A stretch of DNA of 64,000 nucleotides from Oceanidesulfovibrio marinus (GCF_013085545.1 NZ_CP039543.1:744001-808000), one strand, 5' to 3'; positions 9,992-21,458 are shown, counted from the first letter of the stretch. Notes: generated by a model not told the origin, from the sequence alone. Numbers and translations: made by a program.

Positions 9992-12667
9992 ATGTATATG
10001 CTGCCCATGGAGTCTGTTCGCTTCTGGGGCAAAGCCCAGCACAATTCGAATAATAGCCATCTTGTGGAGTTCCACTGCCTCGATGTGGCCGCGGTCCTGA
10101 CTGAGCTACTGGAAATGGACGGCGTGCTGCGCCAGCGCGTGGAAGGGCTCGCCTGCTGTCCGTACGCGGTCATCAAGCCGATTCTCCAGTTCTTCGCCGC
10201 CATTCACGATATCGGCAAATTCAGCGCGGGCTTTCAATGGCTGCGGGGCGATATCGCGGCAGCATGGGGGCATCCGCCGTATCTCCGGGCGGGTACACCG
10301 CCGCACCATACCAAGGCCGGGTGGTGGTTCTATCGCAATCGGATCATGAGCCGCACAACCGACCTGCCGCAATGCGCTGCGTGGCGCGCGCACTTCCGCA
10401 TGCTTGCGCCGCTCGCCATGGCCGCCATCGGCCACCACGGCGCACCGGTCGATGACACGGAGGTCAACCAAAGGGATTTCTCCTATTCCAATGAGGCGGC
10501 GCTCCATCATGCCGGCGAGATGGCCGAGCTCTTCCTGCCTGCGGAGCCGCCTGAGCTTTTTGACGATGAGGACCGGTTCAGGCCGCTCTCCTGGCTGTTT
10601 GCAGGGCTCATGGTTGCGGCGGACTGGATCGGCTCCAGCGAGGAGTACTTTCCCTATCGTTCAGATCCCATGGATGCGGGGGCGTACTATGCCCTGGCGC
10701 AGCAGCGGGCGCGTACCGCCGTGCGCATGTGCGGACTCCTCCATCCTGCGGCGGCGCAGGGACAGGATTTTTCCTCCCTGCTGCCCCAGTTGAAAGGGTA
10801 TTCCCCTCGGCCGCTCCAGCGCTATGCCATGGAAGACGCGGTAGTCGATGCCAGCCCGCAGCTCCACATTTTTGAAGACCTGACAGGCTGCGGCAAGACA
10901 GAGGCCGCGCTGCTGTGCGTGCACACCATCATGGAGCAGGGCGGATGCAGCGGCTTTTATGTTGGACTTCCCACCATGGCTACGGCCAATGCCATGTACC
11001 ACAGGCTTGCAGCGACCTACCGCGCATTGTTCGACGAGAAGGACGGCGTTCCCTCGCTTATGCTGGCGCATGGCCAACAGAACATCGAAGATGCCTTCCT
11101 GCAGACCATCGCGCTGGAGGACGACGCCGCGCCGCGCATGGGCGAACGGAGCGACGTAACGTGCAGCCAGTGGCTGGCGGACAACCGCAAGAAGGCGCTG
11201 CTCGCGCCGTGCGGAGCCGGCACCCTGGACCAGGCTTTGCTCGCCGTATTACCAGCCAAGCACCAGAGCTTGCGCCTGGCCGGGCTGAGCCGGACCGTAC
11301 TCATCGCGGACGAGGTCCATTCCTATGATCTCTACACAGGCGAGCTCCTGGCTACGCTGCTCACGTTCATCGCCGCCATGGGCTCCAGCGCCGTCCTGCT
11401 TACGGCCACGTTGCCGCAATCACTCCGCCTCAAGCTGGTGCACGCCTTTCAACGCGGCCTGGGGCGTGCGGAGTCGGCACAACTGGACAAGGATGACTTT
11501 CCGCTGGCCACGCGGGTAAACGCTGCGGGCGAGGTCTTCGAGCAGCCCATACCGGCGGAGGGCCACGGCAAGACCACTGCCGTGGCGCTGGTGCACGATG
11601 AATCCGCCATGTTCGCAACCCTGGTGCAGGTGCACAGGGATGGCGCGTGCGCCTGCTGGGTGCGCAACACCGTGGACCAGGCTATGGACACGGCGGAGCG
11701 GTTGGTAACGGACTACGGCTTGCCGCCGAACAAAGTCATCCTGTGCCACGCCCGTTTTGCCATGTGCGATAGGCTGGCGCGTGAGAAGGATATCCTGCGC
11801 CGCTTCGGCAAGGGCTCTACGTCCGAGGACCGCGCCGGGTATATTCTTGTGGGATCGCAGGTACTTGAGCAGTCTCTCGATTACGATGTGGGCCTGATGC
11901 TTTCGGACCTGGCGCCTATGGACGCCTTGATCCAGCGGGCAGGGCGGTGCCACCGCCACACACGGGAGCGGCCGGAGGGATACGGAACCCCACGGCTGGT
12001 GATCCTCTCGCCCGAGCCGGTCGACGACCCCGCGGCGGACTGGTACGGCGCGCTGCTCGGCACGGCGCGGTTCGTGTACCGCAAGCAAGCACTGCTCTGG
12101 CGCACAGCGCGTTTGCTGAAAGAGCACGGACGCATCGTTCTGCCGGGGGATGCCCGCGTGCTCATGGAAGGAGCATACGGCGAGGCAATCGAGGCTCCGG
12201 CCGTGCTGGAAGAGGCCGACCTGAGGCCGTTGGGCGACGAGTTGGCCGCGCGGAGCCTGGCGTATCAGAACGTATTGGCGCTCGATTCCGGCTATTCTCT
12301 GGACGCCGGAGCTGGCTGGTCGGACGATACGGCCGCGGCAACACGCATAGGGGACGAACGCGTGCAACTGCGCCTCTGCTGCGTGGGGGAAGACGGACGC
12401 ATCACTCTGTGGGTCGGCGGAGCAGGGGCCAAGGCCTGCGCGCTCTCCGAGGTCTCGGTGTCCACCAAACGGGTGGATAGACCGGGCTCAGAGCCTGCCA
12501 GCGTCGCGCTGGAGGCGTTTGCCGAAACCATGCCCGACAAAGGCCGTTGGGTGCGGCTGGTGGCGCTGCGCCAATCCGGCGGCGACGAGTGGACAGGGCA
12601 GGTCCCCAAGGATGGGACGCTGGTTGCGGTGCGGTACAGCCGGGCGAAAGGATTGCGAATAGAATAA
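9992..12667 (+). CDS. cas3: CRISPR-associated helicase/nuclease Cas3 (type I-E)
   Basis: This 891-residue protein matches the usual length of type I-E Cas3. An N-terminal HD nuclease domain shows IHDIGKFS and a later HHGAP. The superfamily 2 helicase part shows Walker A TGCGKTEA, the DEVH box in LIADEVHSYD, TATLP, and motif VI LIQRAGRCHRH. Cas3 is recruited by target-bound Cascade and degrades the displaced strand while unwinding. It is the first gene of the cas operon, 150 bases before cse1. The start is uncertain: ATG codons at 9992, 9998 and 10007 are all in frame and none has an ideal ribosome site. All catalytic motifs look intact, so the protein should be active. Confidence 0.97.
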   Translation: MYMLPMESVRFWGKAQHNSNNSHLVEFHCLDVAAVLTELLEMDGVLRQRVEGLACCPYAVIKPILQFFAAIHDIGKFSAGFQWLRGDIAAAWGHPPYLRAGTPPHHTKAGWWFYRNRIMSRTTDLPQCAAWRAHFRMLAPLAMAAIGHHGAPVDDTEVNQRDFSYSNEAALHHAGEMAELFLPAEPPELFDDEDRFRPLSWLFAGLMVAADWIGSSEEYFPYRSDPMDAGAYYALAQQRARTAVRMCGLLHPAAAQGQDFSSLLPQLKGYSPRPLQRYAMEDAVVDASPQLHIFEDLTGCGKTEAALLCVHTIMEQGGCSGFYVGLPTMATANAMYHRLAATYRALFDEKDGVPSLMLAHGQQNIEDAFLQTIALEDDAAPRMGERSDVTCSQWLADNRKKALLAPCGAGTLDQALLAVLPAKHQSLRLAGLSRTVLIADEVHSYDLYTGELLATLLTFIAAMGSSAVLLTATLPQSLRLKLVHAFQRGLGRAESAQLDKDDFPLATRVNAAGEVFEQPIPAEGHGKTTAVALVHDESAMFATLVQVHRDGACACWVRNTVDQAMDTAERLVTDYGLPPNKVILCHARFAMCDRLAREKDILRRFGKGSTSEDRAGYILVGSQVLEQSLDYDVGLMLSDLAPMDALIQRAGRCHRHTRERPEGYGTPRLVILSPEPVDDPAADWYGALLGTARFVYRKQALLWRTARLLKEHGRIVLPGDARVLMEGAYGEAIEAPAVLEEADLRPLGDELAARSLAYQNVLALDSGYSLDAGAGWSDDTAAATRIGDERVQLRLCCVGEDGRITLWVGGAGAKACALSEVSVSTKRVDRPGSEPASVALEAFAETMPDKGRWVRLVALRQSGGDEWTGQVPKDGTLVAVRYSRAKGLRIE

Positions 12668-12670
12668 GTA

Positions 12671-12694
12671 TCCTGCGGAGATATTTTCGCAGGA
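12671..12694. other. Small hairpin between cas3 and cse1
   Basis: TCCTGCG and CGCAGGA form a 7-bp stem directly after the cas3 stop. No T-run follows, so it is not a classic terminator. It may be an RNA stability or processing element that separates cas3 expression from the Cascade genes. The remaining bases up to the cse1 start hold a good ribosome site (AGGAGG) and nothing else recognised. Confidence 0.35.
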
Positions 12695-12817
12695 AACTTC
12701 TGTGGAAGCCTTCTTTCTTACCTTTCTCTTGATTTCTAGCTCGCTGAGTGTTTCAAATCCGTACCGGCTAATGCGTACGGAATAGGATAACTGCGTCCAA
12801 AAAAACAGGAGGCACGC

Positions 12818-14395
12818 ATGTCCCTGAACCTTGTTCGGGATCGATGGCTGCCGGCTGTGCTCGCATCCGGCCGGGTGGAGCGCATCGCTCCCTGGGAGCT
12901 GACTCGCGCGGATGATCCCCCTCTCGACCTTGCCCCGCCGCGCCACGACTTCCGTCTGGCCTTGCTTGAGTTCCTTATCGGTCTTGTGCAAACGGCCTGC
13001 CCGCCGAAAAACGTCACCAAACGCGAGCAGTGGTACGACGCTCCGCCGTCGCTGGAAACGCTGCGGCAGGCCATGGAGCCGTATGCCCGGTTCTTCGAGC
13101 TGCTGGGTGAGCGGCCGCTGTTTCAGCAGGATCTGACCCTCGATCCCGAGGCCCACGCCAAGAGCGCCATCCCCATCGGCGCGTTGCTCATCAATTATCC
13201 TGGCGACAGCTCGCTTGATTTCTTTGTCAGGCGCGACATCGAGACCATGTGCCCCAGCTGCGCGGCCATGGCTTTGCAGACCATGCAGGCCTTCGCGCCT
13301 TCGGGCGGCCGGGGCAACCGCACATCCCTGCGCGGCGGCGGGCCGCTATCCACCATCGTTCTGGTGGAAAACCTCTGGCAAACCGTGTGGGCCAATGTGC
13401 TGCCGCTCAATGCGCGCGACGTGGAGCCCGCGCCGACGGCGGAGGGACTGCCCGGCGCCGTCTTTCCCTGGGCCGCGCCCACACGCACCAGTGAGAACGG
13501 CAAGGTCTTCAGGCGCGCGGACGGCCACTTCCTGCACCACTACTGGGGAATGCCGCGGCGCTACTTGCTACTGCCCGTAGAAGATCATGCCCGCTGCGAC
13601 CTCTGCGGTGACGAGGCCGAGGTTGTCTTTCATCAGCTCATACGTCGCCCTCACGGCTACAACTATGGCGAGGATTGGATGCATCCGCTCACGCCGTATC
13701 GCAGGCAGAGCGCGGACAAGCCCTGGTTCTCGGGCAAGGGAACCTCGTACGCCACGGCCTACACCAACTGGCTGCCCCTTGTGTACGGGGATTCCAACGG
13801 CCTTGCCGAACCTGCCCGATGTGTCCAGGCTGCGCGTGAGGATAGCGCCGATATTGCGAATGAATACGGCCTGCTGGCTGGCGGGTATGACATGAAGAGC
13901 GCTAAGTGTCGCGGCTGGTGCGAGGGTTCCTTCCCCATCCTGCCGCTGGACGGCGAGGTCGTGCAGGACTTCCGCACCGAGGTGGAAACACTGGTGAAAG
14001 CGGCGGGCATGGTGCGCGACAACCTGACCAAGGCGATTCGCACGGCTGTAGTGCATACCAGCAACCCGGCGCGCTCCAAGGCGTTCGGCTCGTCCTTTTT
14101 TGCCGATCTCTCGGCAAGCTTCTGGGCCGATACCCGCGCCGCGTTCTTTGTGGCGGCGAGGGAGCTTGCGGAAGTTGTAAAAGCCGTAGCCTCGGACGCG
14201 AAGGTCAAGCAGGGCTGGGCCAGGGCGCTGCGGGATGAGGCAGACACGCTGTTCATGCGCGTTGCCGGGCCGGAGCTGACCCACCCGGACCACGCCCGCC
14301 GCGCCAGCAAGGCGTTTAACGAAATGCGCAAGCTGAACCAGGGCGTTTACAAAAACCATCTCGGCGGCACCATCACCGCCAAGGAGGCGGCATGA
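12818..14395 (+). CDS. casA: Cascade large subunit Cse1 (Cas8e)
   Basis: The 525-residue product opens with MSLNLVRDRWLPA, the characteristic start of Cse1/CasA. It contains the central CxxC-x(n)-CxxC zinc-like region (CPSC near 13249, CDLC near 13597) and a helical C-terminal bundle. Cse1 recognises the PAM and recruits Cas3 in the type I-E effector. An AGGAGG ribosome site precedes the ATG, and the gene overlaps cse2 by four bases (ATGA). Length and gene order match a canonical I-E operon. Nothing suggests decay. Confidence 0.93.
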   Translation: MSLNLVRDRWLPAVLASGRVERIAPWELTRADDPPLDLAPPRHDFRLALLEFLIGLVQTACPPKNVTKREQWYDAPPSLETLRQAMEPYARFFELLGERPLFQQDLTLDPEAHAKSAIPIGALLINYPGDSSLDFFVRRDIETMCPSCAAMALQTMQAFAPSGGRGNRTSLRGGGPLSTIVLVENLWQTVWANVLPLNARDVEPAPTAEGLPGAVFPWAAPTRTSENGKVFRRADGHFLHHYWGMPRRYLLLPVEDHARCDLCGDEAEVVFHQLIRRPHGYNYGEDWMHPLTPYRRQSADKPWFSGKGTSYATAYTNWLPLVYGDSNGLAEPARCVQAAREDSADIANEYGLLAGGYDMKSAKCRGWCEGSFPILPLDGEVVQDFRTEVETLVKAAGMVRDNLTKAIRTAVVHTSNPARSKAFGSSFFADLSASFWADTRAAFFVAARELAEVVKAVASDAKVKQGWARALRDEADTLFMRVAGPELTHPDHARRASKAFNEMRKLNQGVYKNHLGGTITAKEAA

Positions 14396-14886
14396 GCAAC
14401 TTCGGAACGTACCAGAACAACACTGACTTTTGGAGCGCTGTAGGAGAGTGGCGCATGGGGCTGGATGACAACCGCGGCCAGCGCGCCGAGCTGCGCCGCG
14501 CCAAGACGCCTGTGGAAATTCTTTGCTCGCCGGCGTACCAGCGCGGATTTGTGACCCATCTGGCGTCCAAGGGATTCCCCCTGGATGCGGACGATATTGA
14601 ACGCCTCGCCCCGGCAGCCGGCCTGCTGGCCCATGTGACCGTGTTTTCCGGCAAGAGCCACTTTGCCAGGCAGCTCGCCGCTTCCAACAAAGGCAGCCAG
14701 GATGTCCGCGACCAGCGGTTCAAAAAGCTCATGGCTATCGAGGATAGGGACGAACTCTACCTTATGCTGATGCGGCTCATCCGCTACCTGGACGGCAGCG
14801 CCCACGTGAACAGCTTGGTTCGCAGCGTGTTCTACTGGGGCGACACCGTCAAACGCAACTGGGCCCTCAACTACTACACCGCCTAG
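14392..14886 (+). CDS. casB: Cascade small subunit Cse2 (Cas11)
   Basis: This 164-residue, largely helical, basic protein sits in the standard cse2 position between cse1 and cas7, overlapping cse1 by four bases. The N-terminal pattern GLDDNRGQRAELRRAKTP resembles the conserved Cse2 block with the R-x-x-LRRA signature. Two copies of Cse2 line the belly of the Cascade complex and stabilise the R-loop. Gene context makes the call secure although the family is poorly conserved in sequence. Confidence 0.92.
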   Translation: MSNFGTYQNNTDFWSAVGEWRMGLDDNRGQRAELRRAKTPVEILCSPAYQRGFVTHLASKGFPLDADDIERLAPAAGLLAHVTVFSGKSHFARQLAASNKGSQDVRDQRFKKLMAIEDRDELYLMLMRLIRYLDGSAHVNSLVRSVFYWGDTVKRNWALNYYTA

Positions 14887-14913
14887 CTATCTATAATCAC
14901 AAGGAGAACGACC

Positions 14914-16086
14914 ATGAGCCGCTTCATCCAACTGCATATCCTCACCAGCTACCCCGCCTCCAACCTCAACCGCGACGACCTGGGCCAGCCCAAGAGCGTT
15001 ATCGTGGGCAACACGCCCCGGCTGCGTGTCTCCTCCCAGAGCCTCAAGCGCGCCTGGCGCACCTCCGATGTCTTCCGCCAGGCCTTTGACGGCGCCATGG
15101 GCACACGCACCAAGTCCATGGGCGAGTGCGTGTACCGCGCGCTGACTCAGGGCGCGACCCTGCAGGCGATTCTTGAAGACAGCAAGGCATCCGCAGGCCT
15201 GCCCACGGTGGCGGAGAAAAAGGCCGAGGAGATCGCCAAGGCCGTGGCCGGCGTGTTCGGCGCGCTTCGCAAGTCCACGGAGGCCAAGAAAGAGGCCGAG
15301 CAGGAAGCAGCGCAGGAAGGCGCGGCCGATGCCGAGAAAGTGAGCGAAAAGGCCAAGATGAAGGAGATGCACATCGAGCAGCTTGCCCACTTCGGCCCGG
15401 CCGAGATCGAGGCCATCGCCAAGCTCGTGGAAGAGCGCCGCGCAGATGGCAAGAAGCCCGATGCCGAAGAGCTGGACCTTTTGCGCAACAGCCCCGGCGC
15501 GGTGGATATCGCCATGTTCGGCCGTATGCTCGCCGCCAGCAAGCCTTTCAATGTGGAAGCCGCCGTGCAGGTGGCCCATGCCATGACCGTGCACAAGGTG
15601 GTCAAGGAGGACGACTTCTTCACCGCCGTGGACGACCTCAATCGCGACGAAACCGGCGCTGGCCACATGGGCGTGTTCGAGTTCGGCGCCGGCCTCTACT
15701 ACCTCTACGTCTGCATCGACCGCGACCTGCTGGTGGAGAATCTGGCCGATGATGAAGACGCGGCTTCCCGCGCTCTGGAAGCCCTGGTCCGCACGGCCTG
15801 CACCGTGAGCCCCACGGGCAAGCAGAACAGCTTCGCCTCCCGCGCCAACGCCTCCTTCTGCCTGGCGGAAAAAGGCGATGCCCAGCCCCGCACCCTGTCC
15901 AGCGCGTTCCTCCAGGGAATCGACAAGCCCGCAGATGTTCTGGCAAAGGCCGTGGACGCTCTGATGCAGGTGCGCAGCAAGTTCGAGCAGGTCTACGGCG
16001 ACGAGACGCCGTACGTCTTCTTCGACGTGAGTGGCGCTGAAAGCAAGGGAACCCTGCAGCAGGTCTGCGAGTTCGTGCGGGGGTAA
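14914..16086 (+). CDS. casC: Cascade backbone subunit Cas7e
   Basis: This 390-residue protein starts MSRFIQLHILTSYPASNLNRDD, the hallmark of Cse4/CasC. SSQSLKRAWR follows soon after, typical of the crRNA-binding palm of Cas7e. Six copies form the Cascade backbone along the spacer. The middle (about 15290-15370) is an Ala/Glu/Lys-rich charged stretch that looks like an enlarged helical insertion. The gene has a good AAGGAG site and is separated from cse2 by 27 bases and from cas5 by two. Confidence 0.95.
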   Translation: MSRFIQLHILTSYPASNLNRDDLGQPKSVIVGNTPRLRVSSQSLKRAWRTSDVFRQAFDGAMGTRTKSMGECVYRALTQGATLQAILEDSKASAGLPTVAEKKAEEIAKAVAGVFGALRKSTEAKKEAEQEAAQEGAADAEKVSEKAKMKEMHIEQLAHFGPAEIEAIAKLVEERRADGKKPDAEELDLLRNSPGAVDIAMFGRMLAASKPFNVEAAVQVAHAMTVHKVVKEDDFFTAVDDLNRDETGAGHMGVFEFGAGLYYLYVCIDRDLLVENLADDEDAASRALEALVRTACTVSPTGKQNSFASRANASFCLAEKGDAQPRTLSSAFLQGIDKPADVLAKAVDALMQVRSKFEQVYGDETPYVFFDVSGAESKGTLQQVCEFVRG

Positions 16087-16088
16087 CC

Positions 16089-16826
16089 ATGCAGCGCTAT
16101 CTTACCTTTCAGATATACGGCCCCATGCAGTCCTGGGGCGCGGTGGCGGTGGGGGAGGTGCGGCCTTCCCTGCCCAGGCCCTCGCGCTCCGGCGTGCTCG
16201 GTCTGCTGGCCGGCGCCCTGGGCATCCGCAGGGACGAGGACGAACGCCACACAGAGCTGGACCGCGCCTACGCCATGGCCGTGCAGCCGGCGACCAAGGG
16301 CGCGCGCATGGCCGACTACCACACCATCCAGTGCGGCAAGCGCCTGGCCAAGCGCACCTATCGCACCCGCGCAGACGAGGTGGGCGGCCTGATTCCCAAA
16401 AACGAAGACCCCGGAACACTGCTCTCCACCCGCGAGTACCTCGTGGATACGCTGTTCGTCGTCACCATCTGGCCCAGAGTGGACGATCCGCCACACTCTC
16501 TCAATGATCTGGCTCATGCCCTGTGCAAACCGGTGTTTACGCCGTGCCTGGGCCGTAAGAGCTGCCCGCCCGCGCTGCCGTTCCATCCCCTGGTTCAGGA
16601 GCACGACGGCCCGCTGGAGGCCCTGGACGCGTATGACCCGGATGGCGATGTTCTCCAGGCCATGGACGCCGCCCCGGCGGCCGAGGTCTACACGAGCGAG
16701 CCTCTGGATGGCTGGCAGGAGCGGACCGAGGTCCGCGACGTACCTTTGAGCCGCACGCGCTGGCAGTTCGGTCTGCGGCCGGAGTACCGCATCGCCATGC
16801 CCGGTGGCGCTCAGGACGAAGGATAG
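16089..16826 (+). CDS. casD: Cascade subunit Cas5e
   Basis: The 245-residue product has the typical Cas5e start YLTFQIYGPMQSWG and the segment RPSLPRPSRSGVLGLLAGALGI, shared by the family. Cas5e caps the 5' handle of the crRNA and contacts Cse1. The gene begins two bases after the cas7 stop, and the cas6e ribosome site lies across its end. It is intact and in canonical order. Confidence 0.95.
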   Translation: MQRYLTFQIYGPMQSWGAVAVGEVRPSLPRPSRSGVLGLLAGALGIRRDEDERHTELDRAYAMAVQPATKGARMADYHTIQCGKRLAKRTYRTRADEVGGLIPKNEDPGTLLSTREYLVDTLFVVTIWPRVDDPPHSLNDLAHALCKPVFTPCLGRKSCPPALPFHPLVQEHDGPLEALDAYDPDGDVLQAMDAAPAAEVYTSEPLDGWQERTEVRDVPLSRTRWQFGLRPEYRIAMPGGAQDEG

Positions 16827-16836
16827 GAGGATCAGA

Positions 16837-17489
16837 ATGTACATGAGCCTGATGACCATGGATTGCCGGACGGCTGTGACGTGCGGCGTATACGACGCCC
16901 ACCAGGCGCTGTGGCGGGCCTTTGGCGACCATCCGGACCGTACGCGCGACTTCATCTATCGCCAGACCGGGGAAAGCGAGTTCCTTGCCGTCTCGGCCCG
17001 CCAGCCGGACGACGCGGACGGCGTCTGGTCTATCCGCACCAAGGAGTATGAGCCTAAGCTCCACGCCGGGGACCGCCTCTACTTTGCCCTGCGCGTCAAC
17101 CCCGTGCGCAAGACCAGGGATGCCAACGGCAGGCAGATACGCCACGACGTGGTCCAGGACGCGCGCAAGAAGCTGGAGGAGCAGGGCGTGTCCCAAAACG
17201 AATGGCCCACACGGACGGCGCTTGCGCAGCAAACCGGCTTCGAGTGGCTCGCCGCCCGGCAGGAACGGCTGGGCCTGGAGGTGGAGGAGCATGGCTTCCT
17301 GGTGGACGGCTATACGCGGGAAAGCTTTGTCAAATCCAAAGCCGGCAGACGCGTGTACGTTACCGTGCTCGACATGAAAGGCTTCGCCATAGTGACCGAC
17401 CCGGACCTGCTGCTCCACGCTCTGATGCACGGCATTGGCCCGGCCAAAGCCTACGGCTGCGGACTACTCACGGTGAAGAGGGCGGCCTG

Positions 17490-17490
<1 letters not shown>
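16837..17490 (+). CDS. casE: CRISPR RNA endoribonuclease Cas6e
   Basis: The start is placed at 16837 because GGAGG lies seven bases upstream; an in-frame ATG at 16804 lies inside cas5 and lacks a site. The resulting 217-residue protein begins MYMSLMTMD. It contains the expected N-terminal histidine (YDAHQALWRAF) and the C-terminal glycine-rich loop IGPAKAYGCGLLTV of Cas6e. The enzyme cuts the pre-crRNA at the base of the repeat hairpin and stays bound. Its stop overlaps the cas1 start (ATGA). Confidence 0.95.
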
Positions 17491-18711
<1,221 letters not shown>

Positions 18712-18775
18712 TTGATTCTGGTACGTTGATTCTGTTCCTTGAAAGGTGAATAGTGAAGGTGTATTGGACGTAAGA
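18712..18775 (+). promoter_or_regulatory. CRISPR leader with direct repeat and candidate promoter
   Basis: The 64 bases between the cas2 stop and the first repeat contain two copies of TTGATTCTG (18712-18720 and 18726-18734), offset by 14 bases. TTGATT at 18726 is followed after 17 bases by AATAGT at 18749, a plausible sigma-70 promoter for the array. This is the expected side for new spacer insertion, because the far end of the array carries the degenerate terminal repeat. No clear IHF site was found. Confidence 0.6.
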
Positions 18776-21431
18776 GTGTTCCCCGCGCCTGCGGGGATGA
18801 ACCGGGGCTGGCGTTGCTGGGCTACTCCAGGGACCTGTGTTCCCCGCGCCTGCGGGGATGAACCGACAACAACAAATGCCTCGACTGGGCGAAGGAGGTG
18901 TTCCCCGCGCCTGCGGGGATGAACCGGCGATGCCGTCACCCATAGTCGCGTTGGCGGTGTGTTCCCCGCGCCTGCGGGGATGAACCGTTGCTTGGTATAC
19001 TTCTCCAGCGCCTCACTCCCGTGTTCCCCGCGCCTGCGGGGATGAACCGGCGATGCCGTCACCCATAGTCGCGTTGGCGGTGTGTTCCCCGCGCCTGCGG
19101 GGATGAACCGGCGGGAATCCTGGGACGCGGCGTAGCGGACCTGTGTTCCCCGCGCCTGCGGGGATGAACCGGTGGTTTTGGACGCGGGGTGCCTTAATGT
19201 TTTGTGTTCCCCGCGCCTGCGGGGATGAACCGCACAACTTGTTCAGGCGCTTCTGTGGATTGCAGTGTTCCCCGCGCCTGCGGGGATGAACCGTGTGATC
19301 TGGATTTTTCGCGCCTTCTTCGGGTGTGTTCCCCGCGCCTGCGGGGATGAACCGACGACGGGACAATGGAGCAATGGGCGAAGAATGTGTTCCCCGCGCC
19401 TGCGGGGATGAACCGGTCGAGTTTATGGATGGAACCACGGCGGCCACGTGTTCCCCGCGCCTGCGGGGATGAACCGTCTCTGGATTGGGAACCCAACGCC
19501 GCTCTCCCCGTGTTCCCCGCGCCTGCGGGGATGAACCGCTGCAGGGAGGTGGTGAATCATGAGCGCCATCGTGTTCCCCGCGCCTGCGGGGATGAACCGA
19601 TGTGGCGTCCAGCACGCTGGACACGCTTCTCGTGTTCCCCGCGCCTGCGGGGATGAACCGAGCTGGCCTGATGACGTCCAACCCCGTTGATCGTGTTCCC
19701 CGCGCCTGCGGGGATGAACCGCATGCGCAGTGCTGCCCGATGGGGTGAGCCATGTGTTCCCCGCGCCTGCGGGGATGAACCGCTCCGGAGCAGTGTACAC
19801 CACGTGAGGTTTGTGTGTTCCCCGCGCCTGCGGGGATGAACCGTGCAGCTCCAGCTCGTCAACGTGCGCAACATCGTGTTCCCCGCGCCTGCGGGGATGA
19901 ACCGGGTGGATTTACAGCAATGGCTGGGTATTGCCGGTGTTCCCCGCGCCTGCGGGGATGAACCGGCCGCCGTCAGATTTCCATGCGCGGGCGCGTTGTG
20001 TTCCCCGCGCCTGCGGGGATGAACCGGCGATCACCAGTTCGACGCCCACCCTGCCCTCGTGTTCCCCGCGCCTGCGGGGATGAACCGTCTCCGACCAGCC
20101 GTTATCTGGGCACCGCGATGTGTTCCCCGCGCCTGCGGGGATGAACCGACGGCGAAGATGCCGCCGGCGGCCAAGGGAGCGTGTTCCCCGCGCCTGCGGG
20201 GATGAACCGCCCTATACCTTGTAAATGCTGTACATTCATCGCGTGTTCCCCGCGCCTGCGGGGATGAACCGTTCATCGTCACCGTCGGCAACATCGCGCA
20301 CGTGTGTTCCCCGCGCCTGCGGGGATGAACCGGTTTGGATGTTTGAGTCCGTCGAGGACATGAAGTGTTCCCCGCGCCTGCGGGGATGAACCGCAAAATA
20401 TCGAAATCATTGCATCGTCATTGCAGTGTTCCCCGCGCCTGCGGGGATGAACCGTTCGTTCATAGCCCCACCGCGGCCAGCTGCCAGTGTTCCCCGCGCC
20501 TGCGGGGATGAACCGTCGCGTTGGTCAGTAGCGGCTACACATTCAATGTGTTCCCCGCGCCTGCGGGGATGAACCGATGGAAATATTGTACGAAATCGAG
20601 TCATGGCAGTGTTCCCCGCGCCTGCGGGGATGAACCGCCGCACGGCTTGGCGTCAACCGCACCGTGCTGGTGTTCCCCGCGCCTGCGGGGATGAACCGGA
20701 AATACGCCGCCAACTCGCGCACGCGGTACAGTGTTCCCCGCGCCTGCGGGGATGAACCGCTCGGAGTGGTCTCCTTGCCAGTTCGCATCCAGTGTTCCCC
20801 GCGCCTGCGGGGATGAACCGAGCCGGCCGAAATTGTCCCGGCCCCGGCAGTCGTGTTCCCCGCGCCCGCGGGGATGAACCGGATTATCCTTCCTTCCCCA
20901 ACCTGCCACGACTGTGTTCCCCGCGCCCGCGGGGATGAACCGCGATCATGCCAATAACGCCCGGCGCCATAGCCGTGTTCCCCGCGCCCGCGGGGATGAA
21001 CCGCGCCGGTGCCCATGTTCGATTGGGAATCCTTTGTGTTCCCCGCGCCCGCGGGGATGAACCGACGCTCCAGGACCTGGGCGGCTCGCGGGAGTTGTGT
21101 TCCCCGCGCCCGCGGGGATGAACCGACGCTCCAGGACCTGGGCGGCTCGCGGGAGTTGTGTTCCCCGCGCCCGCGGGGATGAACCGTAGTGAGCATACCC
21201 AGTAGATTTAGAGTTTGCGTGTTCCCCGCGCCCGCGGGGATGAACCGCTCTGCACGTTTTTCCCGGCCGATTTCTACGAGTGTTCCCCGCGCCCGCGGGG
21301 ATGAACCGCGTATGGCCGGCGAGGTGGTTTTCTCCGGCAGTGTGTTCCCCGCGCCCGCGGGGATGAACCGACCTCCGGGCAGCGCCTCGGCAAACTTGAT
21401 AAGTGTTCCCCGCGCCCGCGGGGATGATCCG
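18776..21431 (+). CRISPR. Type I-E CRISPR array, 44 repeats and 43 spacers
   Basis: I counted 44 repeats of 29 bases starting at 18776 and ending at 21431. Spacers are 32 bases, except four of 33 (those before the repeats at 19021, 19510, 20243 and 21342). The repeat begins GTGTTCCCCGCGCC and ends GCGGGGATGAACCG, with a CCCCGC/GCGGGG hairpin for Cas6e. Repeats 1-34 carry T at repeat position 15, while repeats 35-44 (from 20853) carry C there. The last repeat has ATCCG instead of AACCG, marking the old end. Spacers 3 and 5 are identical, and spacers 38 and 39 are identical and adjacent. The long array and complete cas genes suggest an active system. Confidence 0.99.
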
Positions 21432-21458
21432 CGAATGGATTATTCGGTGATGTGTAAA

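Noticed and set aside
12671-12694. Terminator after cas3
   Set aside because: The hairpin is not followed by a T-run, and the downstream Cascade genes are in the same direction.
18805-21402. Spacers matching other parts of this window (self-targeting)
   Set aside because: No match was noticed by eye; without a search this cannot be claimed either way.
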